Source of the DNA: Phenylobacterium sp.
Lineage (GTDB): Bacteria > Pseudomonadota > Alphaproteobacteria > Caulobacterales > Caulobacteraceae
DNA: 64,000 bases
Assembly: GCF_030693405.1 (NCBI RefSeq)
Contig: NZ_JAUYAW010000010.1
Span: forward strand, 1 to 64,000
Direction of reading: 5' to 3'
The notes under the pieces: model-generated
Databases searched by the model: none
The model's input: the letters and a program-made list of their open reading frames with translations, nothing else
What the model was told of the DNA's origin: nothing
Shown: positions 42,460 through 51,629 of the stretch, one piece after another
Layout of the letters: each line of letters begins with the position of its first letter
Numbering within the stretch: position 1 is the stretch's first letter
Position numbers and translations under genes: made by a program

Positions 42460-43463
42460 TGAGCCTTGTCGTTCCTGCCGAATGGGCGCCGCACCGGGCC
42501 ATGTGGCTGGGCTTTCCCAGCCATGAGGATCTTTGGGGAGAGGACTATGCCCAGGCCCAGGCCGAGGTGGCCGCCCTGGCCCGCGCCCTGGCTGGCCCCG
42601 GCCAGGAGCGGGTGCGCCTGATGACCGGCTCTCCCGAAGGCGAAGCTGACGCCCGGCGTCTGCTGGACGGCGAGGCCGGGATCGAAGTCATCCCCGGCGC
42701 CTTCGGCGACATCTGGCTGCGGGACACCGGGCCCATCTTCGCCCGCCAGGGGGACGGCTGGAGCGCCCGGGGCTTCCGCTTCAACGGCTGGGGCGGCAAG
42801 TATGTCTATCCCCACGACGAGACCGTCGCGGGCCAGATCGCCGGTCATGCCGGCGTGCCGCTCGCGTCCAACGCCTTCATCCTGGAGGGCGGAGCGCTGG
42901 ATCATGACGGGTTTGGCACAGTGCTCACCACGGGCCAGTGCCTGCTGAACGCCAACCGCAATCCGGGCTGGAGCGCAGACGTCGCCGAGGCCGCGCTCGC
43001 CGCAGCCCTGGGGGTGCGCAAGACCCTGTGGCTGGGGGATGGTCTGCAGAACGATCACACCGACGGCCATGTGGACAATCTGGCCCGCTTCGTCGCGCCG
43101 GGCGTGGTGGTCTGTCCGGTCGCCTATGGCCGGGGCGACCCGAACATGGACGCCTATGACGACGCCGCCCGGCGCCTGGCCGGCATGACCGATGCCCGCG
43201 GAGAGCGGCTGAAGGTGGTGCGCATCCCCTCGCCCGGCTGGATCGAGAACGCTGATGGCGACTATACGCCCGCCTCGCACATGAACTTCATCATCGCCAA
43301 CGGGGCGGTGATCGTGCCCACCTATGCGCAGCGCCCCGGCGAAATGGGCGTTGAAGCCCTCAAGACCGTGTTTCCCGACCGCGAGGTCATCGGCCTGCCG
43401 TCTGCCGCCATCCTCACGGGCGGCGGCTCCTTCCACTGCATAACCCAGCAGGAGCCCGCCTGA
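42459..43463 (+). CDS. aguA: Agmatine deiminase
   Basis: A 334-residue enzyme of the peptidylarginine-deiminase fold. GDIWLRDTGPIF, NGWGGKY, the QNDHTDGHVDNLARF substrate loop, and the catalytic Cys327 in GGGSFHCITQQ are all present. It converts agmatine to N-carbamoylputrescine and ammonia. Its stop overlaps the aguB start by one base, forming the two-step agmatine-to-putrescine pathway. Confidence 0.95.
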   Translation: MSLVVPAEWAPHRAMWLGFPSHEDLWGEDYAQAQAEVAALARALAGPGQERVRLMTGSPEGEADARRLLDGEAGIEVIPGAFGDIWLRDTGPIFARQGDGWSARGFRFNGWGGKYVYPHDETVAGQIAGHAGVPLASNAFILEGGALDHDGFGTVLTTGQCLLNANRNPGWSADVAEAALAAALGVRKTLWLGDGLQNDHTDGHVDNLARFVAPGVVVCPVAYGRGDPNMDAYDDAARRLAGMTDARGERLKVVRIPSPGWIENADGDYTPASHMNFIIANGAVIVPTYAQRPGEMGVEALKTVFPDREVIGLPSAAILTGGGSFHCITQQEPA

Positions 43464-44341
43464 TGGCCCGTATCATCAAGGTCGCCGCGATCCAGACCAG
43501 CTACTCCCTGGATCTCGCCGCCAACATCAAGAAGACCGCAGGCTTCATCCGGGAGGCCGCCGGCCAGGGCGCCCAGGTGGTCCTGCCGTCCGAGCTGTTC
43601 CAGGGTCCCTATTTCTGCGTCACCCAAGAGGAGCGCTGGTTTTCCACCGCCCATCCCTGGCGCGAGCACCCCTGCGTCACCGCGCTCGCTCCCCTGGCGG
43701 CCGAACTGGGGATCGTGCTGCCGATCTCGATCTATGAGCGCGAAGGGCCGCACTATTTCAACAGCGTGGTGATGATCGACGCCGACGGCTCGCCCATGGG
43801 GGTCTATCGCAAGAGCCATATCCCCGATGGGCCGGGCTATCAGGAAAAGTACTATTTCCGCCCCGGCGACACGGGCTTCCGCGTCTGGGACACAAGGTTC
43901 GGCAAGGTGGGCGTCGGCATCTGCTGGGACCAGTGGTACCCCGAAGCGGCCCGGGCCATGGCGCTCATGGGCGCCGAGGTGCTGTTCTATCCTACCGCCA
44001 TCGGGTCTGAGCCCCATGACGAAACCCTGGACACCGCCACCCCCTGGCGCCGGGCCATGCAGGGCCATGCGGTGTCCAACGTAATCCCGGTGGTCGGCGC
44101 CAACCGCACCGGCTTCGAGTCTTGGGCGGACTATCCCGGCGGCGGCCAGCGGTTCTATGGCTCGTCCTTCATCGCCGATCACCGCGGGGACCTGGTGGCC
44201 GAGTTCGGCGCGGACGAGGAGGGCGTGCTGGCGGCCGAGTTCGACCTGGACTTTCTGACCACTCACCGGGCCGCCTGGGGGTTCTTCCGGGATCGCCGCA
44301 CCGACCTCTACGGCGACCTGACCGGCCCGCGACCGGCCTGA
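43463..44341 (+). CDS. aguB: N-carbamoylputrescine amidase
   Basis: A 292-residue carbon-nitrogen hydrolase with the Glu-Lys-Cys triad: Glu44 (LPSELFQGPYFC), Lys117 (YRKSHIPDG) and Cys154 (GVGICWDQWYPE). It cleaves N-carbamoylputrescine to putrescine, CO2 and ammonia. One-base overlap with aguA. Confidence 0.95.
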   Translation: MARIIKVAAIQTSYSLDLAANIKKTAGFIREAAGQGAQVVLPSELFQGPYFCVTQEERWFSTAHPWREHPCVTALAPLAAELGIVLPISIYEREGPHYFNSVVMIDADGSPMGVYRKSHIPDGPGYQEKYYFRPGDTGFRVWDTRFGKVGVGICWDQWYPEAARAMALMGAEVLFYPTAIGSEPHDETLDTATPWRRAMQGHAVSNVIPVVGANRTGFESWADYPGGGQRFYGSSFIADHRGDLVAEFGADEEGVLAAEFDLDFLTTHRAAWGFFRDRRTDLYGDLTGPRPA

Positions 44342-44381
44342 GCCCTGGCGCGAGCCGGGCCTGCGGCCTAGGTTTGCGCCC

Positions 44382-44909
44382 ATGATCGAGACCGAGCGGC
44401 TCATCCTGCGGCGCTGGCGCGACGACGACCGGCCGGCCTTCCACGCCATCTTCGCCGATCCGCAGGTGATGGACTGGCTGGGCGGGGTGCTGAGCCCTGA
44501 GGTGGCCGACGCCCGGCTGGCGCGGGTCGAGGAGACGTTCGATCGCCTGGGCTATGGCCGGTTCTGCGTCGAGCGGCGCTCGGACGGCGCGGTGCTCGGC
44601 TGGTGCGGGGTCATGCCCGCCCATGAGAGCCAGCCGATCGCCGGCACGCCGGAGATCGGCTGGCGTCTGATCCCGCAGACCTGGGGCCAGGGCTACGCCA
44701 CAGAGGCCGCCGCCGCGGCCCTCGCCGACGCCTTCGGCCGCCTGCGCCTGCCGGAGGTCTGGGCCTATACCAGCCCGCACAACCTGCGCTCACAGGCGGT
44801 CATGGAGCGGCTTGGCCTGGTCCGCCGTCCCGATCTCGACTTCGAAAATCCTAATGCGCCGGCGGACGATCCCTTCCGGCCTTCCTGGGTCTGGGTCGCG
44901 ACCCCTTAG
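44382..44909 (+). CDS. GNAT-family N-acetyltransferase (RimJ/RimL type)
   Basis: A 175-residue protein starting IETERLILRRWRDDDRPAF, with the acetyl-CoA loop in IPQTWGQGYATEAAAA and the C-terminal HNLRSQAVMERLGL, the standard pattern of RimJ/RimL-like acetyltransferases. Substrate unknown. It starts 40 bases after aguB and might share its transcript, in which case a polyamine substrate is conceivable, though unsupported. The end overlaps the convergent phosphatase by four bases. Confidence 0.88.
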   Translation: MIETERLILRRWRDDDRPAFHAIFADPQVMDWLGGVLSPEVADARLARVEETFDRLGYGRFCVERRSDGAVLGWCGVMPAHESQPIAGTPEIGWRLIPQTWGQGYATEAAAAALADAFGRLRLPEVWAYTSPHNLRSQAVMERLGLVRRPDLDFENPNAPADDPFRPSWVWVATP

Positions 44910-45697
44910 AGCGCGCAGCCGCTCGGCGGCGCCTTGAGGCGGGCCACCTCGCGGCGGGCCTTTTCCATGTCGGCGCGGAAGGCGGGATTGGCGCGCATGC
45001 GGGCCACCATGGCCGCGGCCAGGTCACGCCCGGCCTCCACGTCGCTGGGATAGTGCATGCCGCAGATGACCCGGGATTCCCCCATCTCCTTACCGGCCTC
45101 CAGCAGCGGCCCGGCCTTGTCGGGCGCCAGTTCCACCAGGATCAGCGCCCAGGCCCAGCCTGTCATGGAGTGGCCTGAGGGGTAGGAGGCGTTGATTTCC
45201 ATCCAGGGCGCCCGGGGAACGCAGATGGGCTTGTCATTGCCGATCAGCGGCCGAAGGCGGGCATAGTGGTCCTTGGCCGGGGTGCTCACCGTGCGGACGT
45301 CCTGCTCGGCCCGCTCCAGGATATGGGCGGTGACCGGGGTCGTCTGCGGGCTGATGTCCAGGCCTGAGGCGCAGGCATAGCCCTTAAGCGCCTTGCCGCC
45401 CCAGAGGTCGGCGTCGGCCGCGGCCTTGGCCCAGCGGGCTGTGCCTTCCAGGGATCTTGTCTCTTCAAAGCGCTGGGCGTCGGCCCGGCCGCGGGGGCTG
45501 TCAGGCGCCGGCGGCGGCCCGATCAGGCTCACGCCGTCCAGGTCGTTCGCGGTCAGATAGCCGTCGATCTCCGGCGGGACGAACGTCGGGCTGTTGGCGT
45601 CGGCCAAGGGCGCTGGCGCAGTCGTCGGGGCGGCGGCGCAGGCCGAAATCCCGGCGGCGAAGGCGAGGGCGGCGAGAGCGGGATGCATACGGATCAT
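44906..45697 (-). CDS. Class A non-specific acid phosphatase (PAP2 superfamily)
   Basis: A 263-residue exported protein with a signal peptide that may be a lipoprotein type (GISACAAA). It carries the three-part phosphatase signature: KDHYARLRP, YPSGHS and SRVICGMHYPSD, giving the His nucleophile and His general acid. It releases phosphate from organic esters in the periplasm. Its ORF is intact and no pho box was recognised upstream. Confidence 0.92.
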   Translation of the reverse strand: MIRMHPALAALAFAAGISACAAAPTTAPAPLADANSPTFVPPEIDGYLTANDLDGVSLIGPPPAPDSPRGRADAQRFEETRSLEGTARWAKAAADADLWGGKALKGYACASGLDISPQTTPVTAHILERAEQDVRTVSTPAKDHYARLRPLIGNDKPICVPRAPWMEINASYPSGHSMTGWAWALILVELAPDKAGPLLEAGKEMGESRVICGMHYPSDVEAGRDLAAAMVARMRANPAFRADMEKARREVARLKAPPSGCAL

Positions 45698-45753
45698 CTC
45701 CCCTCTCTAGAACGGCTCCCCCTGAGGGGGAACCGTTCCGAGATGGCTTTGGC

Positions 45754-46641
45754 CTAGCGCAGGACAGCCAGCCCGTTTTTGATCACCGTGGCGTTGCGAT
45801 CCTTCACCCGCGCCTCAAAGCTGATCTCCTTGCCGTCCTTCCAGATGTCCACCGTGATGGTGTCGCCGGGGAAGACGGGCGCGGAGAAGCGGGCCTGATG
45901 GCTCTTGATCTGGTCGGGATCGAAGTCGGTCACCGCCTGCAGAATGGCGCGGCAGGTGATGCCGTAGGTGCACAGACCATGCAGGATCGGCCGCGGGAAG
46001 CCCGAGCGCTTGGCCGAGTCCGGGTCCGAATGCAGCGGGTTGCGGTCGCCGTTCAGGCGGTAGAGCAGGGCCTGGTCTTCACGGGTGGTGAAGTCCACCG
46101 ACATGTCCGGCGCCCGCTCGGGCACCTTGTGCGGCTCCGGCGCGCCCTCGGTGGGACCGCCGAATCCGCCGTCGCCGCGGGCGAAGGTCGACGAGGTCAG
46201 GGTGGCGACCTTCTCGCCATTCTCATCGGTCCAGACCGATTCATTGATGACGACCGCGCCCTTGTCCTTGCCCTTGTCATAGGCGCCGACCGTGCGGCCC
46301 TCGACGGTGAAGGTCCCCTTGGTCGGCAGGGGCTTGTGCAGCTCCACCTTCTGCTCGCCATGGACGACCATCAGGAAATTGATCTGGCTGGGGCGGTGGC
46401 CCTCGGGCATCTGCGGGGCGGGGCCGGCGTTTGCCGAGGCCCGGGCGCCGGCCGCCAGAACGGTGGCCGCGGTCGGAATGACCTTCAGGTTCTTCTCATA
46501 GACGAAGGGAAGCTCCGTCTCGTTCATGGGGTCCTGACCCATGCCGACGCCGAGGGCGTAGAGCATCACGTCCTTGTCGCCATAGGTGAAGGTGCGCGGC
46601 GCCGTACGCTGGTCGAGAATGTCGGGATAAAAGATAGGCAT
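45754..46641 (-). CDS. MaoC-family enoyl-CoA hydratase (2-enoyl-CoA hydratase 2 type)
   Basis: A 295-residue protein with two hotdog halves. The N-terminal half (about 1-140) is the non-catalytic MaoC_dehydrat_N type; the C-terminal half has YRLNGDRNPLHSDPD and FPRPILHGLCTYG, the hydratase-2 motif with catalytic Asp and His. It hydrates trans-2-enoyl-CoA to the R-3-hydroxyacyl-CoA. Stands alone, divergent from sapC; the 196-base gap between them holds no clear element. Confidence 0.92.
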   Translation of the reverse strand: MPIFYPDILDQRTAPRTFTYGDKDVMLYALGVGMGQDPMNETELPFVYEKNLKVIPTAATVLAAGARASANAGPAPQMPEGHRPSQINFLMVVHGEQKVELHKPLPTKGTFTVEGRTVGAYDKGKDKGAVVINESVWTDENGEKVATLTSSTFARGDGGFGGPTEGAPEPHKVPERAPDMSVDFTTREDQALLYRLNGDRNPLHSDPDSAKRSGFPRPILHGLCTYGITCRAILQAVTDFDPDQIKSHQARFSAPVFPGDTITVDIWKDGKEISFEARVKDRNATVIKNGLAVLR

Positions 46642-46837
46642 GTTAAAATGTTCCTCCGGAGCCCGTTCAAGGATGGGGCTGCTCTTCTATGGCGCTGATT
46701 GAACCGGCACAGAGGCCGCGACGCAAGCATCTGTCCTGGCATTTGCCGCCCTTGCCCTGATCGGCTAGAAGCGCCCGACCGCTCCGCGCGCGGGCCTTCC
46801 GGGCCCCGTCGGGCCCCCGAATCCTCGAAGGTTTCTA

Positions 46838-47650
46838 ATGACCGAGACGACCCCATCGGCCACGGGCCAACTCACCGGCAATGTTCTCTATTACAACCAG
46901 CCCGAGCCGCTGAACCCGACCACCCACAAGGGTATGGGCGTCAAGCGCATCGACGGGCCCTTCAGCTTCGCGGCCAAGCACAATCTGGTGCCGCTGACCG
47001 TTTCGGAATTCCAGCTGGCGGTGCTCAATGGCCCGATCATCTTCGTGGGCGAGGAAAAGACCCCTCTGCAGGTGATGGGTCTGAACCATGACGAGAACAT
47101 CTTCGTCCTGCCCACCGGCGTGTTCGACGCGGGCGTCTATGTGCCGGCCTATGTGCGCCGCTACCCCTTCGTCTTCGCCAACGACGCCCAGGCTGGCCAG
47201 TCGATCCTGTGCGTCGACCGTTCGGCGGCCTTCTTCGCCGAGACCGACCCGGAGCTGCCCTTCTTCGACGAAAAGGGTGAGCCGACTGAGTACACCCAGA
47301 ACTGCCTGACCTTCTGCAACAACTACGAGATGGAGCGGCAGAAGACCCAGAACTTCGTCCAGCTGCTCAAAGCCCTGGACCTGTTTGAGTCCAAAGAATC
47401 CTACTACACGCCCGTCAATGAGGACGGCACGCCGGGCGAGGCCCAGAAGCTGGCCGACTATTTCGGCGTCTCCGAAGAGCGCCTGCGCGCCCTGCCGGCC
47501 GAAAAGTTCATGGACCTGCGTCAGTCGGGCGCCCTGAACCAGATCTTCGCCCACCTGATCTCCCTGGCCCAGTGGGACCGGCTGGTCGCCCTGTCGATGA
47601 ACCGCCAGTTGCAGCTTCAGAATCAGGCGCCCCAGGCCGCCAACAGCTAG
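46838..47650 (+). CDS. sapC: SapC family protein
   Basis: A 270-residue protein matching the SapC family: FAAKHNLVPLTVSEFQLAVLNGPIIF at the N-terminus, YVPAYVRRYPFVFA, and a C-terminal FMDLRQSGALNQIFAHLISLAQWDRL. In Campylobacter the name comes from surface-layer secretion loci, but SapC-family proteins are common in Caulobacterales and relatives near outer-membrane receptors, and the biochemical role is unclear. No S-layer gene is in the window. Confidence 0.88.
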   Translation: MTETTPSATGQLTGNVLYYNQPEPLNPTTHKGMGVKRIDGPFSFAAKHNLVPLTVSEFQLAVLNGPIIFVGEEKTPLQVMGLNHDENIFVLPTGVFDAGVYVPAYVRRYPFVFANDAQAGQSILCVDRSAAFFAETDPELPFFDEKGEPTEYTQNCLTFCNNYEMERQKTQNFVQLLKALDLFESKESYYTPVNEDGTPGEAQKLADYFGVSEERLRALPAEKFMDLRQSGALNQIFAHLISLAQWDRLVALSMNRQLQLQNQAPQAANS

Positions 47651-47692
47651 GCCAGACGGCTTGTCTCTCTCCCGTTGGACGTCGCCCGGCGT

Positions 47693-48085
47693 CTATCGGG
47701 AGAAGATGCTTCGGGTCAGGCAGGAAAAGACCAGCCGCCCGGCTTCGTCCAGCAGGTCGTGCTGGGCGATGATGATGCCCTTGCCCTCGCCCACCGGGTC
47801 CTTGCCCATGATTGTCATCCGTGCGCGCAGCAGCTCGCCGGGCGGCGGATTGCGCACCCAGCGCAGGGCGTCGACCCCCAGACGCTTGGTCTGGGGCCAG
47901 CCCACGGCGGCCTGACCGTCCAGCCTGGCCCAGATAGCGAACACCATGGCGTCGGGCGCGCCCCGATCGGCCGTCCAGCCGGGGGTGAAGGCTGTGATGA
48001 AGGCGTCCAGCGCCCGGGCGTCCACCGCCGCGGCGCCCAGGGCCACCACCTGTCCGATCTCGATATCGTCGAATGACCCCGGCAT
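47693..48085 (-). CDS. MaoC-like hotdog-fold protein
   Basis: A 130-residue protein, FDDIEIGQVVALGAAAVDARALDAFITAF at the N-terminus and RWVRNPPPGELLRARMTIMGKDP later, the pattern of MaoC-like hotdog proteins. The catalytic motif of enoyl hydratases is weak, so a thioesterase or non-catalytic role is possible. The ATG at 48085 follows GAGGGG; the frame start at 48187 is an over-extension. Convergent with sapC. Confidence 0.75.
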   Translation of the reverse strand: MPGSFDDIEIGQVVALGAAAVDARALDAFITAFTPGWTADRGAPDAMVFAIWARLDGQAAVGWPQTKRLGVDALRWVRNPPPGELLRARMTIMGKDPVGEGKGIIIAQHDLLDEAGRLVFSCLTRSIFSR

Positions 48086-48231
48086 GGCCGCCCCTCTGCT
48101 GACCCGCGATGAAACCATCCGGCCCCAAACCCCGTAAAGGCGAAAGGGACGGGGCTCGCGAATCGCATGTTTGCGGGCCGCGCCCATCTGGCCTCATATT
48201 GCGCCGACCCCAAACAGGCACGGACCCTCTG

Positions 48232-50349
48232 ATGACGCCACGCTTCGCCGGTCTGATCCTCGCCCTGCTGGCCCTGGCGGCTCCGGCCGCCCAGGCGGCC
48301 CCGGTGGACACGGGCCACCTGAAGGCCGAACTGATCGCCCAGACGCAGGCCATCGCGCCGGGCCAGACCATCCAGGTCGCCCTGCGCCAGGAGATCGACA
48401 AGGGCTGGCACACCTATTGGCGCAATCCAGGCGACTCCGGGGAGGCCACCAAGATCGCCTGGACCCTGCCGCCGGGCTGGAGCGCCGGGGACTTCGTCTG
48501 GCAGCCGCCAGAGCCCCAGCCCGCCGGTCCACTGGTGAACTATGGCTATTCAGGCGAGGTCCTCCTGCCCATGACCCTGACGGCGCCGGCGAACGCCCCG
48601 GTGGGACAGACCATCACCTTGAAGGCCGCCGCCGCCTTCCTGGTCTGTGAAGAGATATGCATTCCCGAAGACGCCCTGCTGGAGCTGACGCTGCCGGTGC
48701 AGGCGCAGCCTGCCCAGCCCTCGGGCCGCTGGGCCGCCCCCATCGCCCGCGCCCTGGACGCCGCGCCCCGCCGCGCTGATCTGGTCGCGACCTTCCAAAA
48801 CAACGATCAGGGCCTGCGGCTGGCGGTGACCGGCGCGCCGCTGGCGGGCGCCGATCTGGCCGACAGCTACTTCTTCCCCTTCGACGGCGCCGTCATCGAC
48901 CATGCCGCAGCCCAGACCATCGAGCGCGGATCGCAGGGGATGACGCTCGGCCTGACCGCCAGCTACGCCTTCCAGGGGCCCGAGCCCCCGCAGGTCATGG
49001 CCGGGGTGCTGAAGGCGGGTGACGCCTATTACGAGATCGAGGCCCAGGCGGGTCCGCTCGCGCCGGAGGCTTCGGGCCTCGGTCCGCCCGCCGCCCGCCC
49101 CAGCGGTCTGTCGGCGGCGGGGCTTGGCCTGCCGCTGGCCCTGGCCTTCGCCGTCCTGGGCGGGCTGATCCTCAACCTGATGCCCTGCGTCTTCCCGATC
49201 CTGGCCATGAAGGCCGCCAGTCTGGCCGGCCACGCCCATGAGGCGAGCGGCGCCAGACGCCAGGGCCTGGCCTTCCTGGCCGGCGTCCTGGTCACCTTCC
49301 TGGCCCTGGCCGGCGTGCTGATCGCCGCCCAGGCGGCGGGCGCGGCGGTGGGCTGGGGCTTCCAGCTGCAGTCGCCGCCGGTTGTGGCCGCCCTTTGCCT
49401 GCTGATGCTAGCCGTGGCGCTGAACCTGTCGGGCGTGTTCGAGATCGGGACCTCCCTGCAAGGGGTCGGCTCGGGGCTCGCCACCCGCGGCGGCCTGGCC
49501 GGCGCCTTCTTCACCGGGGTGCTCGCGGTGGTGGTCGCCGCCCCCTGTACAGCCCCCTTCATGGCCCCGGCCCTGGGCTGGGCCCTGACCCAGCCGGCCG
49601 CCGCCGCCCTGCTGGTCTTCGCCGCCCTGGGCCTGGGTTTCGCCGCGCCCTTCGTGGCCGTGGCCTTCGCGCCAGCCCTGCTCGCCAGGCTGCCCAGGCC
49701 CGGGCCCTGGATGGATCATCTGCGCAAGGTGCTGGCCTTCCCCATGTACGGCGCGGCGGCCTGGCTTCTGTGGGTGCTGACCCTGCAGGCCGGTCCCATG
49801 GGCCTGGCCAGGCTGCTGGCCGCCGCCATCGTCCTGGCCCTGGCCGCCTGGCTCTATGGCCTGTCCCAGGGGCGGTCGCGGGCGCTCGCCCTGCGCGGCG
49901 GGGCCGCCGTCCTGGGGGCGCTCGCCCTGCTGGCGGCCCTGATCCCTGCCTATCAGAGCGCCGCGATCGCGAGCCCCGAGGCCAGCGGCGCGGTGGCCGA
50001 GCTGCCCTATGAGCCCTATAGCGCCCAGCGCCTGGCCGAGCTGCGGGCGCAAGGGACGCCGGTCTTCGTCAACTTCACCGCCGCCTGGTGCGTCACCTGC
50101 CAGGTGAACGAACAGGTCGCCCTCGCCCGTGAAGGCGTCGCCCAGGCCCTGACCGAGACCGGGACGGTCTATCTGAAAGGCGACTGGACCCGGAAGGACG
50201 ATGTGATCGCCGCCGAGCTCGCCCGCCACGGCCGCGCCGGCGTGCCCCTCTACCTGGTCTATGACCGCGCCGGCGCCGAGCCGGTGATCCTGCCTCAGAT
50301 CCTCACCGAAGGCCTGGTGGTCCGCGCCCTGGAGGCCGCCGCCGGCTGA
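48232..50349 (+). CDS. dsbD: DsbD-family protein-disulfide reductase
   Basis: A 705-residue inner-membrane protein. A signal peptide precedes a periplasmic N-terminal DsbC/ScsB-like domain (about 25-270) with Cys in LVCEEICIPED. Eight transmembrane helices follow, with the paired cysteines in LNLMPCVFPILAMKAASL and AAPCTAPFMAPALG. A C-terminal thioredoxin domain has AAWCVTCQVNE. It carries electrons from cytoplasmic thioredoxin to periplasmic partners. The ATG at 48232 is preferred over the longer frame. A redoxin follows 43 bases downstream and is a plausible partner. Confidence 0.93.
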   Translation: MTPRFAGLILALLALAAPAAQAAPVDTGHLKAELIAQTQAIAPGQTIQVALRQEIDKGWHTYWRNPGDSGEATKIAWTLPPGWSAGDFVWQPPEPQPAGPLVNYGYSGEVLLPMTLTAPANAPVGQTITLKAAAAFLVCEEICIPEDALLELTLPVQAQPAQPSGRWAAPIARALDAAPRRADLVATFQNNDQGLRLAVTGAPLAGADLADSYFFPFDGAVIDHAAAQTIERGSQGMTLGLTASYAFQGPEPPQVMAGVLKAGDAYYEIEAQAGPLAPEASGLGPPAARPSGLSAAGLGLPLALAFAVLGGLILNLMPCVFPILAMKAASLAGHAHEASGARRQGLAFLAGVLVTFLALAGVLIAAQAAGAAVGWGFQLQSPPVVAALCLLMLAVALNLSGVFEIGTSLQGVGSGLATRGGLAGAFFTGVLAVVVAAPCTAPFMAPALGWALTQPAAAALLVFAALGLGFAAPFVAVAFAPALLARLPRPGPWMDHLRKVLAFPMYGAAAWLLWVLTLQAGPMGLARLLAAAIVLALAAWLYGLSQGRSRALALRGGAAVLGALALLAALIPAYQSAAIASPEASGAVAELPYEPYSAQRLAELRAQGTPVFVNFTAAWCVTCQVNEQVALAREGVAQALTETGTVYLKGDWTRKDDVIAAELARHGRAGVPLYLVYDRAGAEPVILPQILTEGLVVRALEAAAG

Positions 50350-50392
50350 GGTCCCGTTCCCTACCGCCGCTATCAACCCGCAGGAGACGCCT

Positions 50393-51016
50393 ATGACGAC
50401 GCCATCCTTCCCCCGCCGCCCCATGCTCGCCGGGATCGCCGCGATCGCGGCCCTGATCGCGGCGCCGGCCCTGGCCGCCCCGGCCATCGGCAAGCCGGCC
50501 CCGGCCTTCAGCGCGGTCGATTCCGCGGGCAAGACCCGCACCCTGTCGGAGTTCCGGGGCAAGACCGTGGTCCTCGAATGGACCAATGACGGCTGCCCCT
50601 ATGTCCAGAAGCACTACAACGCCGGGGCCATGCAGGACCTGCAGAAGCGCGCGGCCGGCGACGGCGTCGTCTGGCTGAGCGTCATTTCCTCTGCGCCGGG
50701 CAAGCAGGGCTATAAGACTGCAGCCCAGGCCAACGCTTGGAAGACCGAATCCGGGGCGGCGCCAAGCGCCATCCTGCTCGATCCCAAGGGCGAGGTCGGC
50801 CGGGCCTACGCCGCCAAGACCACCCCGCACATGTATGTGGTCAATCCCGCCGGGACGATGGTCTATATGGGCGGCATCGATGACAAGAACAGCGCCGACC
50901 CCGCCAGCCTCAAGGGGGCGACCAACTTCGTCGTCGCTGCGCTGGATGATCTGAAGGCCAGCCGCGCCGTGGCTCGCCCGGTCTCCGCGCCCTACGGCTG
51001 CAGCGTGAAGTACTGA
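50393..51016 (+). CDS. Exported redoxin (thioredoxin-like) protein
   Basis: A 207-residue protein with a signal peptide (about 1-28) and an AhpC/TSA-like redoxin domain. TNDGCPYVQKHYNAGAMQDL holds the single conserved Cys; LLDPKGEVGRAYAAKTTPHMYVVNPAGTMVYMGGIDD is the usual middle section. Members of this kind are periplasmic thiol peroxidase-like or unknown-function redoxins. Closeness to dsbD suggests it receives electrons from it. Confidence 0.87.
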   Translation: MTTPSFPRRPMLAGIAAIAALIAAPALAAPAIGKPAPAFSAVDSAGKTRTLSEFRGKTVVLEWTNDGCPYVQKHYNAGAMQDLQKRAAGDGVVWLSVISSAPGKQGYKTAAQANAWKTESGAAPSAILLDPKGEVGRAYAAKTTPHMYVVNPAGTMVYMGGIDDKNSADPASLKGATNFVVAALDDLKASRAVARPVSAPYGCSVKY

Positions 51017-51020
51017 GGGC

Positions 51021-51485
51021 TCAGGTCGCGTCGCCGGCCGGGATTCCAGACGCCGGGCCGGGCGGCGCGACCAGCACCTCGACATTGTCGTTGAGCAGAT
51101 AGATCAGCTCCCGCAGGGCGCTGTCGCGGGCGCCGGCGTCGCTGGCCAGCTGCAGGGCCGCGAGCTTCACCGGCAGGTCCTCGGCGATGCCGCGCAGGAT
51201 GCAGGCCAGGTCCCCGTCATTGCCCCGGTCACGCACGATCTGCTGCCCCTTCATGTCGAGGGCGGCCAGATCGGCGACGCCGGTTTTGAAGGCCTCGGTC
51301 GCCGGCGCCCCCGTCTGACGCATCGCCTCGGCCTCGGCCTTCAAGGCGCCGGCGCGACTGACGATCTCGGCGAACAGGGGCTCCAGGGCCACGGCGGGCG
51401 GCGGCGTCGGCGGCTCCGCCTGGGCCGGCGCGGGGCCTGCGGCCATCCAGAGCAGGGTCGAGGCGGCGAGGGCGGCGCAGGGCAT
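51021..51485 (-). CDS. Secreted helical protein of unknown function
   Basis: A 154-residue protein with a signal peptide (about 1-22, MPCAALAASTLLWMAAGPAPAQA) and an alanine-rich helical body that includes one Cys (DLACILRGIAEDLPVK) and ELIYLLNDNVEVL. I recognise no family. A frame extends on to 52325 through pgi, but the ATG at 51485 and signal peptide mark the real start. Convergent with the redoxin gene, four bases away. Confidence 0.75.
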   Translation of the reverse strand: MPCAALAASTLLWMAAGPAPAQAEPPTPPPAVALEPLFAEIVSRAGALKAEAEAMRQTGAPATEAFKTGVADLAALDMKGQQIVRDRGNDGDLACILRGIAEDLPVKLAALQLASDAGARDSALRELIYLLNDNVEVLVAPPGPASGIPAGDAT

Positions 51486-51629
51486 GAATTGGCCTCCAGA
51501 CACAAACTGGGCGGTTGGCGCGCCCTGCCTGTCGGCGGAACGAAGACGGGACGCTCGGCTTTTGCTAACCGGCTTTGCCCCGGCGCGTACAGTCGGCTTG
51601 TATGGCGCCGCTTGAATGGGGGATGAACC

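Noticed and set aside
41694-43436. 580-codon open frame on the minus strand.
   Set aside because: Antisense to the receptor end and aguA; both have firm family evidence on the plus strand.
45711-45738. Hairpin AACGG..TCCCC/GGGGA..CCGTT between the MaoC and phosphatase genes.
   Set aside because: No T-run on either strand, so I do not call it a terminator.
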